A stretch of 64,000 nt of DNA. Source: Halomonas ventosae (GTDB taxonomy: Bacteria; Pseudomonadota; Gammaproteobacteria; Pseudomonadales; Halomonadaceae). Position numbers and translations under genes: made by a program. The stretch's first letter is position 1; each line of letters opens with the position of its first letter. Below, piece after piece: positions 50,549-59,619 of this stretch. The notes beneath the pieces are model-generated. The model searched no databases and had not been told where the DNA came from. It saw nothing but the letters and a program-made list of their open reading frames with translations. The stretch is taken from the NCBI RefSeq assembly GCF_004363555.1, contig NZ_SNZJ01000001.1:1-64000 (forward strand). Reading direction: 5' to 3'.

Positions 50549-52759
50549 TTACTCCCAGCTGCGGTCGTAATCCTCCCAGTAGCGTCCGAGGTCGCGTTCC
50601 TCGGTGAGGTCGTAGAGCCGGTAGCGACGATTCAGGCGGGCGCCGCCGTCGCGGGTGAGGGGCTGCCAGGCGATGCTGGCGCGGTTGCGGCTGGAGCGCA
50701 CGAAGAAGGCATCCATGGGAATGGAGAGGTAGAGCGCCTTGTCGAAGCTGCCCTCGCCGAAGTTGTCGCCGGCGTCGGTGAAGGTGGCCCAGGCGCCCAC
50801 CCGCACGCCGTTGTCGAACTCCCGGGAGAGGTCGAGGGTGGTACCGATGTCGCCGGCGAGGTAGCGCCCCACGCTGACCTCGGCCAGCACGTCCTCGATG
50901 CCCGTCTCCAGGAAGGCGCTGAGGTGGCCGGTCCAGGTGTCGTAGTCGCGCAGACCGAACTGCTGGTCGAACTCGCGCTGGCGCACCCAGTTGAGGTCCG
51001 CGCCCAGGGCGAGCGGGCTGTTGAAGGGGCGGTAGAGCAGCTCGCCCCCCGCGCCGGCATACATCATCTCCAGCAGGCCGCCATAGCCCATGGCATACCA
51101 GTCGTCGCCGAGCCGGGCGGTGCGGGTGTACTGCAGGTTGCTGATCCCCACGTCGGCCTCGGCCAGGTAGTCGCCGATGAAGGTGCGCACCCGCGGCAGC
51201 TCGGAATCGGCGATGTAGTCGTACTCGTCGAGGTTGTCGGCCAGCGTCGCGGTCAGGCTGCCCGAGAACCAGCCGTTGGGGTCCGTGGCATACTCGGCGG
51301 ACGCATAGGCCGAGAGGCGATAGAGGTAGCCGTCCGGGCCGCCGAAGTTCTGCTCGATGGCGGGGCCGACCGACCAGCTGAAGCGGCGAGGCTCGGCCCG
51401 GTAGAGCAGCTCGCCGGTGGGCTCGCCAAGGTTGGCGTGGGCATAGAGGCCATAACGGTGGTCGCGCGCCTCTTCGCTGGAAGCCGCCGCGGCGGTAAAG
51501 GCCGCCCGGTCGTGGACGTCCTCGCGCAGGTCGAGGCCGCGGTTCTGCCAGCGGTAGCTAAAGGTCTCCACCGTCTCGTCGGCATTGGCCTCGAGGATTC
51601 GCCCGGCGCGGGCCTCGCTCTTCGCCAGGTTGCGGAAGGTGGTGGGCTCGCCGGTCACGGTCAGGTCGTCCCCCTGCTGGCGGATCTCGCGCACGCGGAT
51701 ACCGGCGTTTTCCTGCAGACGGTTCGCCACCGCCGGCCAGCTCTCTTCCGGCGCGGCATCCAGCGGCCGGGGAGGCGGGTCGCGCTTCACCTGGGCGAGC
51801 CCCGCCAGGTTGGTGGAGAAGCTCACCCCGGCCATGGCGGTGTTGCCGCGCTGCCAGCCGGTGCGCAGCTCGATGTTGTCGGTGAGCCGCAAGCGGGCCC
51901 CCAGGTTGACGCGTGAATCCTGGGGCTGGTCGTTCTGCTGGGGCTCGTTGGCGTAGTCGTTGCCCTCATATTCCAGCTGCAGCACCAGCGGGTCCCAGGG
52001 GGTCTGGTATTCCACGCCGCCGAAGAGCGCCATGGGGCCGCGGAACAGCTGATCGAGGGCGAACTCGCCGCCCTGGTCGCCGCCGGCATCCCCGGGGCGA
52101 CTATCGAAGCGTTCGTCCAGCCAGCCCAGCGGGGAATCCACATCCCCGGCGTTGCCGAGGTACCCCCAGCCCAGCCCCAGGGTGAAGTCGAGATCGTGCC
52201 AGCGCTTGCTGGCCACCAGGTACTCGGCGCCGAACTGCGTGGTCCCGCCGGCGTCCCGCAGCCCGACCGCCAGCTCTGGCCAGTAGCGGCTCTCCTCGCG
52301 CAGGCGCAGCTTGGCATCAATGCCCTTGTCGAGGTAGTCCCGCTCACCCGCGATGCTGGGGCCGAACAGGCGGTTCTCCACCGAGACATAGCGAAAGCCC
52401 GCCTCCAGCCAGTCCGTGGGCTGCACGAACACCGAGTAGCGGCGATAGGGCGCGGTACGGCTCCAACTCGCCGCGAAGTGGCCGGTCTCAGCCATGCGAG
52501 CGGTCGGGGTCTGCATCAGGCCGATGCCGCCGAAGTCACTTTGGCCGGGGCCCAGGCCAGCAGCGAACGATGGCAGAGGGGTAACGGCCAATAGCACGGG
52601 TAGGGAAGTAGAAAGCAGCGGGATGGTAGAAAGTAGAAAGTGACAAGAAGAAAGGCACCCCCTAACCCCTTGCATACTGGACGATTCGATAGCTGCCAAC
52701 TCCTCCGTTCCACTTTCCACTTTCCACTCGCAACTTTCTACTTTCAAATGCTGACTCAT
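50549..52759 (-). CDS. yjbH: YjbH-family exopolysaccharide outer-membrane protein
   Basis: 736 residues. YjbH family: GGIGLMQTPTARMAETGHFAASWSRTAPYRRYSVFVQPTDWLEAGFRYVSV is the typical start of the mature protein, and the long C-terminal half is a beta-rich porin-like domain ending in WEDYDRSWE. Needed with YjbEFG for exopolysaccharide secretion in E. coli. The N-terminal 60 or so residues are abnormal: they are encoded by AAAGTAGAAAGT-type repeats (52603-52747). ATG at 52759 (CAGGGGA before it) chosen; ATG at 52675 would begin nearer the signal peptide. Last gene of yjbEFGH. Confidence 0.85.
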   Translation of the reverse strand: MSQHLKVESCEWKVESGTEELAAIESSSMQGVRGCLSSCHFLLSTIPLLSTSLPVLLAVTPLPSFAAGLGPGQSDFGGIGLMQTPTARMAETGHFAASWSRTAPYRRYSVFVQPTDWLEAGFRYVSVENRLFGPSIAGERDYLDKGIDAKLRLREESRYWPELAVGLRDAGGTTQFGAEYLVASKRWHDLDFTLGLGWGYLGNAGDVDSPLGWLDERFDSRPGDAGGDQGGEFALDQLFRGPMALFGGVEYQTPWDPLVLQLEYEGNDYANEPQQNDQPQDSRVNLGARLRLTDNIELRTGWQRGNTAMAGVSFSTNLAGLAQVKRDPPPRPLDAAPEESWPAVANRLQENAGIRVREIRQQGDDLTVTGEPTTFRNLAKSEARAGRILEANADETVETFSYRWQNRGLDLREDVHDRAAFTAAAASSEEARDHRYGLYAHANLGEPTGELLYRAEPRRFSWSVGPAIEQNFGGPDGYLYRLSAYASAEYATDPNGWFSGSLTATLADNLDEYDYIADSELPRVRTFIGDYLAEADVGISNLQYTRTARLGDDWYAMGYGGLLEMMYAGAGGELLYRPFNSPLALGADLNWVRQREFDQQFGLRDYDTWTGHLSAFLETGIEDVLAEVSVGRYLAGDIGTTLDLSREFDNGVRVGAWATFTDAGDNFGEGSFDKALYLSIPMDAFFVRSSRNRASIAWQPLTRDGGARLNRRYRLYDLTEERDLGRYWEDYDRSWE
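52603..52747. repeat. Paired AAAGTAGAAAGTG-type inverted repeats inside the yjbH 5' end (gene-less copy)
   Basis: Left part GGGAAGTAGAAAGCAG ... GTAGAAAGTAGAAAGTGAC (52603-52655). Right part is the inverse type TTCCACTTTCCACTTTCCAC ... CTTTCTACTTTC (52708-52747). Orientation and the exact left sequence GAAAGTAGAAAGTGACAAG are the same as around the four-helix-bundle gene at 56595-57090, but only 52 bases lie between the two parts here. Confidence 0.75.
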
Positions 52760-52779
52760 TCCCCTGCCCCTTGCCTGTG

Positions 52780-53541
52780 TCATTCCACCTCCCACAGGCT
52801 GCAGTCCTCGCCGGGCAGGCGGGTGGCGAGCCAGGCGGCGAGCTCGCGGTTGATCAGGTCGCCCTCGCGAGTGCCACCGAGACCGCGCTCGGGCAGCTGG
52901 ATAACGACCCGGGCGCCGGGTGCCAGGGGGGCGGCCTGGTGGTTCCAGGCGGCAAAGCCCCGCTCGTGCCGAACGCCCTGGGGGGAGATCACCACGGCAC
53001 TGTCGATGCCGCGGGTGGCGCCGGCGGGCAGGGCGGCGAGGGCATCATCCAGCGTCATGCCGGGCTGCCACGCCAGCCGCTCGACCCCGTGTCGTGTCCA
53101 GGCCTCGATCCAGGCCGGTGGCGTGCAGGTGCCGAGCAGGCTGATGCCCCTCATCGCGGGGTTATGGCGCAGGTCGCTGGCAAGCGCCGGCAGACCCAGC
53201 GGCTCCGGGGTGCGGGCGGGCAGGGTGTCATGCTCGGCCACGTTCCGGCCCCAGGCGGCCAGGCCTCGGGCGGTGGAGGGCTTGCCCTGCGCCCTCACCA
53301 CCGCCGCCAGCCCCTCCAGCTCGGCCGCCAGGCGCGCCTGGCGACGCTCCAGCTCGGCGGCATCGCTTTCGCGCAGCGCATAGCTGTAGGCCCAGTCGAA
53401 GGGCGGCTGGCCCTGGGCCTGGCGCTCTTCCTGCCAGGCCAGCCAGGCCTCCACTAGGGTGGGGGGGGCGGTTGCCGGCTGGGCCTGGGCCGCAAGGGGG
53501 AGCAGGGCCAGCAGGGCGGCCAGTAACGGGGTTCTGTACAT
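52780..53541 (-). CDS. yjbG: YjbG/GfcC-family capsule protein
   Basis: 253 residues. Signal peptide MYRTPLLAALLALLPLAAQAQ, periplasmic. GfcC/YjbG family with two Wza-like SLBB-related beta-grasp domains; SLLGTCTPPAWIEAW and IVISPQG-like AVVISPQGVRHERGF are characteristic. Assists export of exopolysaccharide. ATG at 53541 gives a clean signal peptide. Sits 20 bases before yjbF's downstream neighbour in the operon order E-F-G-H. Confidence 0.85.
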   Translation of the reverse strand: MYRTPLLAALLALLPLAAQAQPATAPPTLVEAWLAWQEERQAQGQPPFDWAYSYALRESDAAELERRQARLAAELEGLAAVVRAQGKPSTARGLAAWGRNVAEHDTLPARTPEPLGLPALASDLRHNPAMRGISLLGTCTPPAWIEAWTRHGVERLAWQPGMTLDDALAALPAGATRGIDSAVVISPQGVRHERGFAAWNHQAAPLAPGARVVIQLPERGLGGTREGDLINRELAAWLATRLPGEDCSLWEVE

Positions 53542-53561
53542 GGGAAAGGGTGCCTTGCGGA

Positions 53562-54236
53562 TTACCACCAGTGGCGGGCGACTTGCCACTGCATCGTCGG
53601 GGCCCCGGGCCAGGGCGTCTCACGCACCGCCCAGAGATTGCGATTGACCGGGTCACGCCAGAAGGTCGAGCTGGTCGTCTCGCCACCAGCCCAGGCCAGG
53701 ATCGCCTCGCAGCGCTCCAATGACCGCTCCCCCAGCGGAAGTGCGACCGGCTCGGCCCCTGCGCAGCGCAACTCGCCGTGCGCCTCGCCGCGCCTCACCT
53801 GCCCCTCATCGTCGCGCCAGTGGCGCACCAGCGTGAACGGGGTGGGGGTGTCCTGGCGCCAGGGCCGGCTGGAACCATACTGGCTCTGACCATGCCGGAC
53901 CTTGCCATAGCGGGTGCCGAGAAGATCCTCCGGCAGGCCGGCGGTGGCGTGCAGTCCGCCATCGTGAAGCTCGAGCACGCCACCGCCGCGGGAAGGCCAG
54001 TAGCTGACGTCCCCCGCCTGGGCACCCATCACCAGAAGGCCCTGCACGTCGCCCAGTCGCGCCGAGAGCGTGGCGTGGGGAATCGCGGCCGCCTGCGCCT
54101 CGACGCGATCATCATCCGGCAGGAGTGCCTGCAGCGAAGCCGCCAGCGGGGTAGTGCCCGAACTGGCACAGCCGGCCAGCAGCAGGGGCAGCATGCATGA
54201 CAAGACCGCCCGCAGGCGGCCTCGGTGCTTATCCAT
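53562..54236 (-). CDS. yjbF: YjbF/GfcB-family lipoprotein
   Basis: 224 residues. Lipoprotein signal with lipobox LLLAGC. YjbF family: GLLVMGAQAGDVSYWPSRGG, LHDGGLHATAGLPEDLLGTR and RHWRDDEGQVRRGEA match the family. Role in exopolysaccharide assembly in the outer membrane. ATG at 54236 chosen; 54254 is an alternative closer to the yjbE stop. Confidence 0.85.
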   Translation of the reverse strand: MDKHRGRLRAVLSCMLPLLLAGCASSGTTPLAASLQALLPDDDRVEAQAAAIPHATLSARLGDVQGLLVMGAQAGDVSYWPSRGGGVLELHDGGLHATAGLPEDLLGTRYGKVRHGQSQYGSSRPWRQDTPTPFTLVRHWRDDEGQVRRGEAHGELRCAGAEPVALPLGERSLERCEAILAWAGGETTSSTFWRDPVNRNLWAVRETPWPGAPTMQWQVARHWW

Positions 54237-54256
54237 CCTGGACCTTCGAAGCATGA

Positions 54257-54622
54257 TCAGTTGGTGCCGGTAGTCCCCGTGGTGCCGGAGCTGCCACCGT
54301 CATCGCCACCACCCACGGCACTGACGCCGACCCCCACGGCCACGGCACCGGCGACGGCCAGGCCGGTAAGGGCCGCGGTGGAAAGGCCGGTGGCGGCGGC
54401 CAGCCCGGCCAGGCCGCCAGAGGTGGCGGCGCCGCCGGCAGCAACGCCGGTCGCGGAGGCCGCCCCGGCGCCAGCGCCCGCACTTGCGCCAGCTCCTGCT
54501 CCTGCGCCGGAACCAGCGCCGGAACCAGCGCCTGCGGCGGTGCCGGTTTCCGTCTGGGCCACGGCCAGCGGCGATGCCAGCATGCCGGTGATGGCGATCA
54601 AAGCAGCGGTCTTGTTGAACAT
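54257..54622 (-). CDS. yjbE: YjbE-family small Gly/Ala-rich secreted protein
   Basis: 121 residues. Signal peptide to about residue 23 (LASPLAVAQ). Mature part is almost entirely Gly, Ala, Ser and Thr, with a helical hydrophobic stretch GLAGLAAATGLSTAALTGLAVAGAVAVGVGV and a C-terminal GGGDDGGSSGTTGTTGTN. This is the first gene of the yjbEFGH operon; the composition agrees with the YjbE family. Divergent from wza. Confidence 0.8.
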   Translation of the reverse strand: MFNKTAALIAITGMLASPLAVAQTETGTAAGAGSGAGSGAGAGAGASAGAGAGAASATGVAAGGAATSGGLAGLAAATGLSTAALTGLAVAGAVAVGVGVSAVGGGDDGGSSGTTGTTGTN

Positions 54623-54953
54623 CCTGTCTCTCCCTATGCGTTGCGGCTACTCATGATTGGCTGCCCATCATGAGGCGTCACCGTGGCCCATGATAGGTCC
54701 TGGATACGGGGATGTCTTGGCTATATCGCAAAAAGATGCATGACATTTTCCTGAAATGCGAGGTTGCCGATGCGGCGTGTAGGAGATCTCGTACAATAAC
54801 TGGTTTGTCATCCTCAGGCGGTGGAAATATCCTTCGGGCGCCTGTAAAGTCCGCACGCTTTCAGGCGGTATTTTCCAATACCTACAGTCACTTGCAGATA
54901 CTTGCATGTTGCCAAACGACGACAGGCCTCGAGGATGCGCCATGACACCTCGG

Positions 54954-54965
54954 GGCGGTAGCGTG
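54954..54965 (+). promoter_or_regulatory. ops element upstream of wza
   Basis: GGCGGTAGCGTG, identical to the E. coli ops core, 43 bases before the wza ATG and about 150 bases after a TACAAT -10 at 54792-54797. RfaH binds RNA polymerase paused at such elements and prevents termination in long capsule or LPS operons. Remaining parts of 54623-55007 contain no gene. Confidence 0.8.
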
Positions 54966-55007
54966 CCCGAACGCTCCGGCCTTCCCACCTCACAGGCAGT
55001 CACCACC

Positions 55008-56138
55008 ATGCGCCATTCAACGCCCTTCAAGCTTCTGCTGGCACTGGGGGGTGCCATCCTGCTGACCGGCTGCGCCTATGCGCCGGGTAGCCATTTCGCC
55101 TCCCGCAGCGAGAGTGCCCCTGTCGATGACCTGGTCGACGTGGAGCCCATCACCCTGGGGCTGATCAATGCCCAGCGCCCGGCGCCGGATACCGAGCGGC
55201 TCGAGGCGCTCAGCGAGGAGCAGCGGGAAGCGATCGACGACTACGACTACCGCATCGGCAAGGGTGATGTATTGAGCATCATCGTCTACGACCATCCGGA
55301 GCTGACGATCCCTTCCGGCAGCGAGCGCAGTGCCGAGGAGGCCGGCAACACCGTCCACCAGGATGGCACCATCTTCTATCCCTTCATCGGGCGCGTCGAG
55401 GTGGCCGGTCGAACCGTCACAGAGGTGCGCGACGAGCTGGCGCGGCGCCTCGAGCCCTATATCGCCGCACCCCAGGTTGAGGTGAAGATCGCCGCCTTCA
55501 ATTCGCAGGAGGTGCAGGTCACCGGCGAGGTGAATGAGCCTGCCCGCCTGCCGGTCACCAATGTGCCGATGACGGTGCTGGATGCCATCAGCCTCACCGG
55601 TGGGCTTGGGCCCCAGGCCAACTGGCACGACGTGATCCTGCTGCGCGACGGCGAGCAGCGAACCCTCTCGCTTTATGACATGCTCAACGAGGGCGAGCTC
55701 AGTCAGGACCTGCTGCTGCAGGACGGCGATGTGCTGCATGTGCCGGACCTGGGCAGCCAGCAGGTCTTTGTGATGGGCGAGGTGGGCGAGCCCCAGGCCC
55801 TGCCCATGGGCCGCTCGCCCATGAGCCTGACCGAGGCGCTCACTCGCGCCGGCAGCTTCAACGAGGCCCAGGCCGACGCCAGTGGTATCTTCGTCTTCCG
55901 CCGCCAGCCGGAGCGCAGCGACAAGCTGGCAACCGTCTACCAGCTGGATGCCCGCAATGCCGCCGCCATGGTGCTGGGCACCGAGTTCCGGCTCGAGCCC
56001 ACCGATGTCGTCTACGTGACCACCACGCCGCTGGGCCGCTGGAACCGCGTGATTGGCCAGCTGCTGCCCACCGTTACGGCGGTCTATCAGGTCACGCGGA
56101 CGACACGTGACGCCAATGACCTCCGCGACGACTTCTGA
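55008..56138 (+). CDS. wza: Polysaccharide export outer-membrane lipoprotein Wza
   Basis: 376 residues. Lipoprotein signal with lipobox LLTGC (Cys22). Poly-export domain (IGKGDVLSIIVYDHPELTIP), two SLBB domains (QVTGEVNEPARLPVTN; VMGEVGEPQALPMG) and a C-terminal amphipathic helix near RWNRVIGQLLPTVTAVYQVT, which forms the outer-membrane pore. Exports group 1 capsule or colanic-acid type polymers. The ATG at 55008 is used; the frame runs upstream without a signal. Overlaps wzb by one base. Confidence 0.94.
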   Translation: MRHSTPFKLLLALGGAILLTGCAYAPGSHFASRSESAPVDDLVDVEPITLGLINAQRPAPDTERLEALSEEQREAIDDYDYRIGKGDVLSIIVYDHPELTIPSGSERSAEEAGNTVHQDGTIFYPFIGRVEVAGRTVTEVRDELARRLEPYIAAPQVEVKIAAFNSQEVQVTGEVNEPARLPVTNVPMTVLDAISLTGGLGPQANWHDVILLRDGEQRTLSLYDMLNEGELSQDLLLQDGDVLHVPDLGSQQVFVMGEVGEPQALPMGRSPMSLTEALTRAGSFNEAQADASGIFVFRRQPERSDKLATVYQLDARNAAAMVLGTEFRLEPTDVVYVTTTPLGRWNRVIGQLLPTVTAVYQVTRTTRDANDLRDDF

Positions 56139-56575
56139 TGTTCCAGCACCTGCTTGTCGTCTGCACCGGTAACATCTGCCGCAGCCCGGTGGCCGCCGCC
56201 ATGCTCGCGGCGGCCCTGCCCGGGCGGCGGGTCGACTCCGCCGGCCTCGGCGCCCTGGTCGGCCACGGCGTCGAGCCCACCGCCCGTGAGCTCGCCGAGG
56301 CCGACGGCCTGGACGTGGCCGACCACCAGGCCCGCCAGCTAACCGAGGCCATGCTCCAGGCCGCCGACCTGATCCTGGTGATGAGCGAAGGCCAGCGCCA
56401 CGCAGTCGCCGACCTCGCCCCCGCGGCATTAGGCAAGACCATGCTGCTCGGCAAATGGCTCGATGAAGGCCGTGGCCGCGAGATCCCCGACCCCTACCGG
56501 AAGAGTCGGGAAGCGTTTGCGCATGTGCATGGGTTGCTAAGGGAGGCCACCGGGGAGTGGGCGAAGCGGTTGTAG
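56138..56575 (+). CDS. wzb: Low-molecular-weight protein tyrosine phosphatase Wzb
   Basis: 145 residues. P-loop VCTGNICRSP with the nucleophilic Cys9-region and the general acid in IPDPYRKS. Dephosphorylates the tyrosine kinase Wzc to cycle capsule assembly. One-base TGATG overlap with wza, so translated together. Normally followed at once by wzc; here a foreign gene lies in between. Confidence 0.94.
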   Translation: MFQHLLVVCTGNICRSPVAAAMLAAALPGRRVDSAGLGALVGHGVEPTARELAEADGLDVADHQARQLTEAMLQAADLILVMSEGQRHAVADLAPAALGKTMLLGKWLDEGRGREIPDPYRKSREAFAHVHGLLREATGEWAKRL

Positions 56576-56594
56576 GAGCTACAAGGGGCAAGGG

Positions 56595-57090
56595 GAAAGT
56601 AGAAAGTGACAAGGTGAAAGGGAAGGGCCACACCAAGGCAATTCAGATGCGCCGACGGTAGGCGTGGATAAGGCCCTGCAGCATGCTGGAAATTTCCCGA
56701 GTCTCCTCGGTCAGGCGCTTTCCTGCGGCCCTATCGATGTAGCCGATCTCTATGCCGATATAGATCTGGGTCCTGAGCTCGCCACATGAGCCTTTGGCAA
56801 AACCGAGGAAGCGGATCTTCTCCTTTTGGCTCTCTCGTTCGAAGCCTTCAGCGATATTGCTGGCGATGGACAGCGCAGACCGGGTGATCTGGTCTCGAAA
56901 GCCAAAGTCCCTCGAGCCGCGAAAAATGGTGTAGATCTCGGTGCAGAGCCGCGCGGACCGCTTCCAGACCTTTAGATCCTCGAACCTCATGGCCGTCTCC
57001 CTGGCAGCGTTTCATCTTCAAGGTAGCATTCGGGAGCCATGCCACCACTCGGGCGCTGTCGGTTCTACTTTCCACTTTTTACTTTCTACT
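56595..57090. repeat. Inverted-repeat-bounded insertion between wzb and wzc
   Basis: Left boundary: GAAAGTAGAAAGTGACAAG followed by GTGAAAGG (56595-56621). Right boundary in opposite orientation: TTCTACTTTCCAC, TTTTTACTTTCTACT (57063-57090). The only gene inside is the minus-strand four-helix-bundle protein. The same paired repeats occur without a gene at 52603-52747. Ends cannot be set to the base because the repeats are degenerate and no target duplication is obvious. Confidence 0.65.
56643..56990 (-). CDS. Four-helix-bundle protein (S23/IVP family)
   Basis: 115 residues. FEDLKVWKRSARLCTEIYTI, FGFRDQITRSALSIASNIAEGFER and FLGFAKGSCGELRTQIYIGIEIGYI are diagnostic of the four-helix-bundle (23S rRNA intervening-sequence protein) family, related to the accessory Avd protein of diversity-generating retroelements. 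Functions of stand-alone members are unknown; they are often found in insertions. Encoded against the wza-wzb-wzc direction and flanked by inverted repeats. Confidence 0.9.
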   Translation of the reverse strand: MRFEDLKVWKRSARLCTEIYTIFRGSRDFGFRDQITRSALSIASNIAEGFERESQKEKIRFLGFAKGSCGELRTQIYIGIEIGYIDRAAGKRLTEETREISSMLQGLIHAYRRRI

Positions 57091-57130
57091 GACTTCCTTG
57101 CTACTTCCGTAACCGGTTGAAAAGACACCC

Positions 57131-59326
57131 ATGACAGACCCCACTCAGAACCCTCCTCGCCCCACCACACCCGCGGATGATGAGATAGATCTCGGCCGCC
57201 TCTTCGGCCTGCTGCTGGACCACAAGTGGTGGATCATCGGCATCACCTTCCTGTTTGCCCTGGGGGGCGTGGCCTATGCCCTGCAGGCGACGCCGATCTA
57301 CCGGGCGGATGCGCTGGTGCAGGTGGAGGACAAGGCGGGGATGAGCAACCCGCTGGAAGACGTGCGGGCCATGCTCGGCGAGGAGCCGAGCACCGATGCG
57401 CAACTGGGGATCCTGCGCTCGCGGCTGGTGCTCGGTCGCGCCGTGGACCAGGAGCGGCTCGATCTGGTGGTGCAGCCAACGCGTTTCCCGGTCATCGGTG
57501 ACTTCCTGGTGCGGCTCGGCATCGAGCGGCCCGGCTTCGCCGAGAGCAGCGTCTGGGCCGGAGAAACGCTCAATATCGGGGAGTTCCAGGCCGATTCGCC
57601 ACTGACCGGCGAAGCTTTCACGCTGACGGCTGGGGAGGGGGGATATTACAGCCTCTCTCTGGAGGGGCAGTCCCTTGGGGAAGGTGAAGTCGGCAAGGAC
57701 AGTACCTTCCTGGATGGCCAGGTCACGCTGCGGGTAGCCGAGATCCTGGCGGCACCGGGCGCCGAGTTCACCCTGATCAAGCGCTCCCGCCTGGCGGCCA
57801 TCAATGACCTGCGCTCACGGTTCAGCGTCAGCCAGCAGGGCAGCGACAGCGGCCTGCTGGACCTGGCCCTCACCGATCCCGATCCGAGCCGTGCCGTGCG
57901 CACTCTGGATGCCATCAGCGAGATCTACCTGACCCAGAACATCCAGCGCCAGAGCGCCGAGGCCGAGCAGAGCCTCGACTTCCTGGAGGGCCAGGAGCCG
58001 GAGATTCGCGAACAGTTGCGTGCCGCCGAGAATGCTCTCAACGCCTACCGCACCGAGCGCGACAGCGTCGATCTATCCCTGGAGACTAAGTCGATCCTGG
58101 AGCGACTGGTCAACCTGGAGGCCCAACTCAACGAGCTGGAGTTCACCGAGTCCGAAGTGTCACGGCGTTTCTCTTCCAGCCACCCGACCTATTCGGCCCT
58201 GCTGGAGAAGAAGCAGCAGCTGATCGATGAGCGCGAGCGGCTGAACCAGCGGATCGAGAGCCTGCCGGAAACCCAGCAGCAGGTGCTGCGGCGCACCCGC
58301 GACGTGGAGCTCAACCAGGAGATCTACCTGCAGCTGCGCAACAAGATCCAGGAGATGAAGATCGCCAAGGCCAGCACCGTGGGCAACGTGCGCATCCTCG
58401 ATGAAGCGGTGGTGCAGCCCAACCCGGTGGAGCCTAAGAAGCCGCTGATCGTTGTAATGGCGACGCTGCTGGGTAGCATGCTCTCGGTGGGCCTGGTGCT
58501 GGGCCGCGGCCTGCTGCGTCGCGGGGTGGAATCGCCCGAGCAAGTCGAGGAGGTCGGCCTGCCCGTCTATGCCAGCGTGCCGCTTTCTGACGAACAGCAG
58601 AAGTTGGTCCAGCGGGTGAGGCGCCGTCACGAGCGCCATGGCCATAACATTGTCACCGGCATCCTGGCCGAGCGGGCCCCGGCGGATACCGCCGTGGAGG
58701 CGCTGCGCGGGCTGCGCACTAGCCTGCACTTCGCCATGCTGGAAGCCGGCGACAATCGGCTTATGATCACCGGGCCGAGCCCCGGGATCGGTAAGAGCTT
58801 CCTCTCCGTCAACCTGGCGACTGTCTGTGCCCTGGGCGGCCAGAGGGTACTGGTGTTGGACGCCGACATGCGCAAGGGCCATATCCACCACGCCTTTCGC
58901 GGTCACAGCGAAAGCGGCCTCTCGGAACTGCTTTCCGGCAAGGCGGCCTGGGGGGAGGTGGTGCGTGACAGCGGCATCGAGAACCTGAGCTATGTGGCGC
59001 GCGGCACGGCACCGCCCAACCCCGCCGAACTGCTGATGAACGCCAGCTTCACCGCCTTCCTCGAGCAGGCCAGCCGCGAGTTCGACCTGGTGATCCTCGA
59101 CACCCCCCCGGTGCTGGCCGTGACCGATGCCGCTCTGGTCGGCAAGCAGTGTGGCACCAGCCTGATGGTTGCCCGTTTCCAGCTGAACCCGGCCAAGGAA
59201 CTGCAGATCGCCACCCGCCGCCTCGAGACCGCCGGTGTCACCGTCAAGGGCGCCATCCTGAACGCCATGGAGCGCAAGGCCGCCACCCGGTATGGCTATG
59301 GCTATTACAACTATGCCTACCGCTAG
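57131..59326 (+). CDS. wzc: Capsule co-polymerase and tyrosine kinase Wzc
   Basis: 731 residues. N-terminal Wzz domain with membrane helix about 33-52, a periplasmic coiled-coil region, a second helix about 437-457, then the BY-kinase: Walker A GPSPGIGKS near 548-556, Walker A' VLVLDADMRKG, Walker B LVILDTPP, and a C-terminal Tyr cluster RYGYGYYNYAYR for autophosphorylation. Controls polymer length and export together with Wza and Wzb. Starts 38 bases after the insertion described above. Confidence 0.94.
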   Translation: MTDPTQNPPRPTTPADDEIDLGRLFGLLLDHKWWIIGITFLFALGGVAYALQATPIYRADALVQVEDKAGMSNPLEDVRAMLGEEPSTDAQLGILRSRLVLGRAVDQERLDLVVQPTRFPVIGDFLVRLGIERPGFAESSVWAGETLNIGEFQADSPLTGEAFTLTAGEGGYYSLSLEGQSLGEGEVGKDSTFLDGQVTLRVAEILAAPGAEFTLIKRSRLAAINDLRSRFSVSQQGSDSGLLDLALTDPDPSRAVRTLDAISEIYLTQNIQRQSAEAEQSLDFLEGQEPEIREQLRAAENALNAYRTERDSVDLSLETKSILERLVNLEAQLNELEFTESEVSRRFSSSHPTYSALLEKKQQLIDERERLNQRIESLPETQQQVLRRTRDVELNQEIYLQLRNKIQEMKIAKASTVGNVRILDEAVVQPNPVEPKKPLIVVMATLLGSMLSVGLVLGRGLLRRGVESPEQVEEVGLPVYASVPLSDEQQKLVQRVRRRHERHGHNIVTGILAERAPADTAVEALRGLRTSLHFAMLEAGDNRLMITGPSPGIGKSFLSVNLATVCALGGQRVLVLDADMRKGHIHHAFRGHSESGLSELLSGKAAWGEVVRDSGIENLSYVARGTAPPNPAELLMNASFTAFLEQASREFDLVILDTPPVLAVTDAALVGKQCGTSLMVARFQLNPAKELQIATRRLETAGVTVKGAILNAMERKAATRYGYGYYNYAYR

Positions 59327-59619
59327 ACCCTGATGCAGCGGGGTCAGAACCCAAGGGCTCGACACCGTGCCTGATCGACTTGTGAGCACAGGCCATGTCT
59401 TGGGAATCAAGGTACGGACACTTATGTCTCTTTTTGGCGACAGGGCGCCTTGTTCGGCAACCGCCCTCTATCCCTGCTGGCACGCATCCCGCTAGAGTCA
59501 CGACCCGCTCTGACGTACAATCCTCTCCCCGTAAATAATACTTTGCCGAGGGCCCAGGTGGACTCACTCGGTGAGACGAGAACTGCAGGGTTCGAGGACA
59601 TGCCCGGTGCGACCTCCGG

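Noticed and set aside
59327..59347. GACCC...GGGTC hairpin after wzc as terminator
   Set aside because: Stem of five base pairs with no T run; too weak to call.
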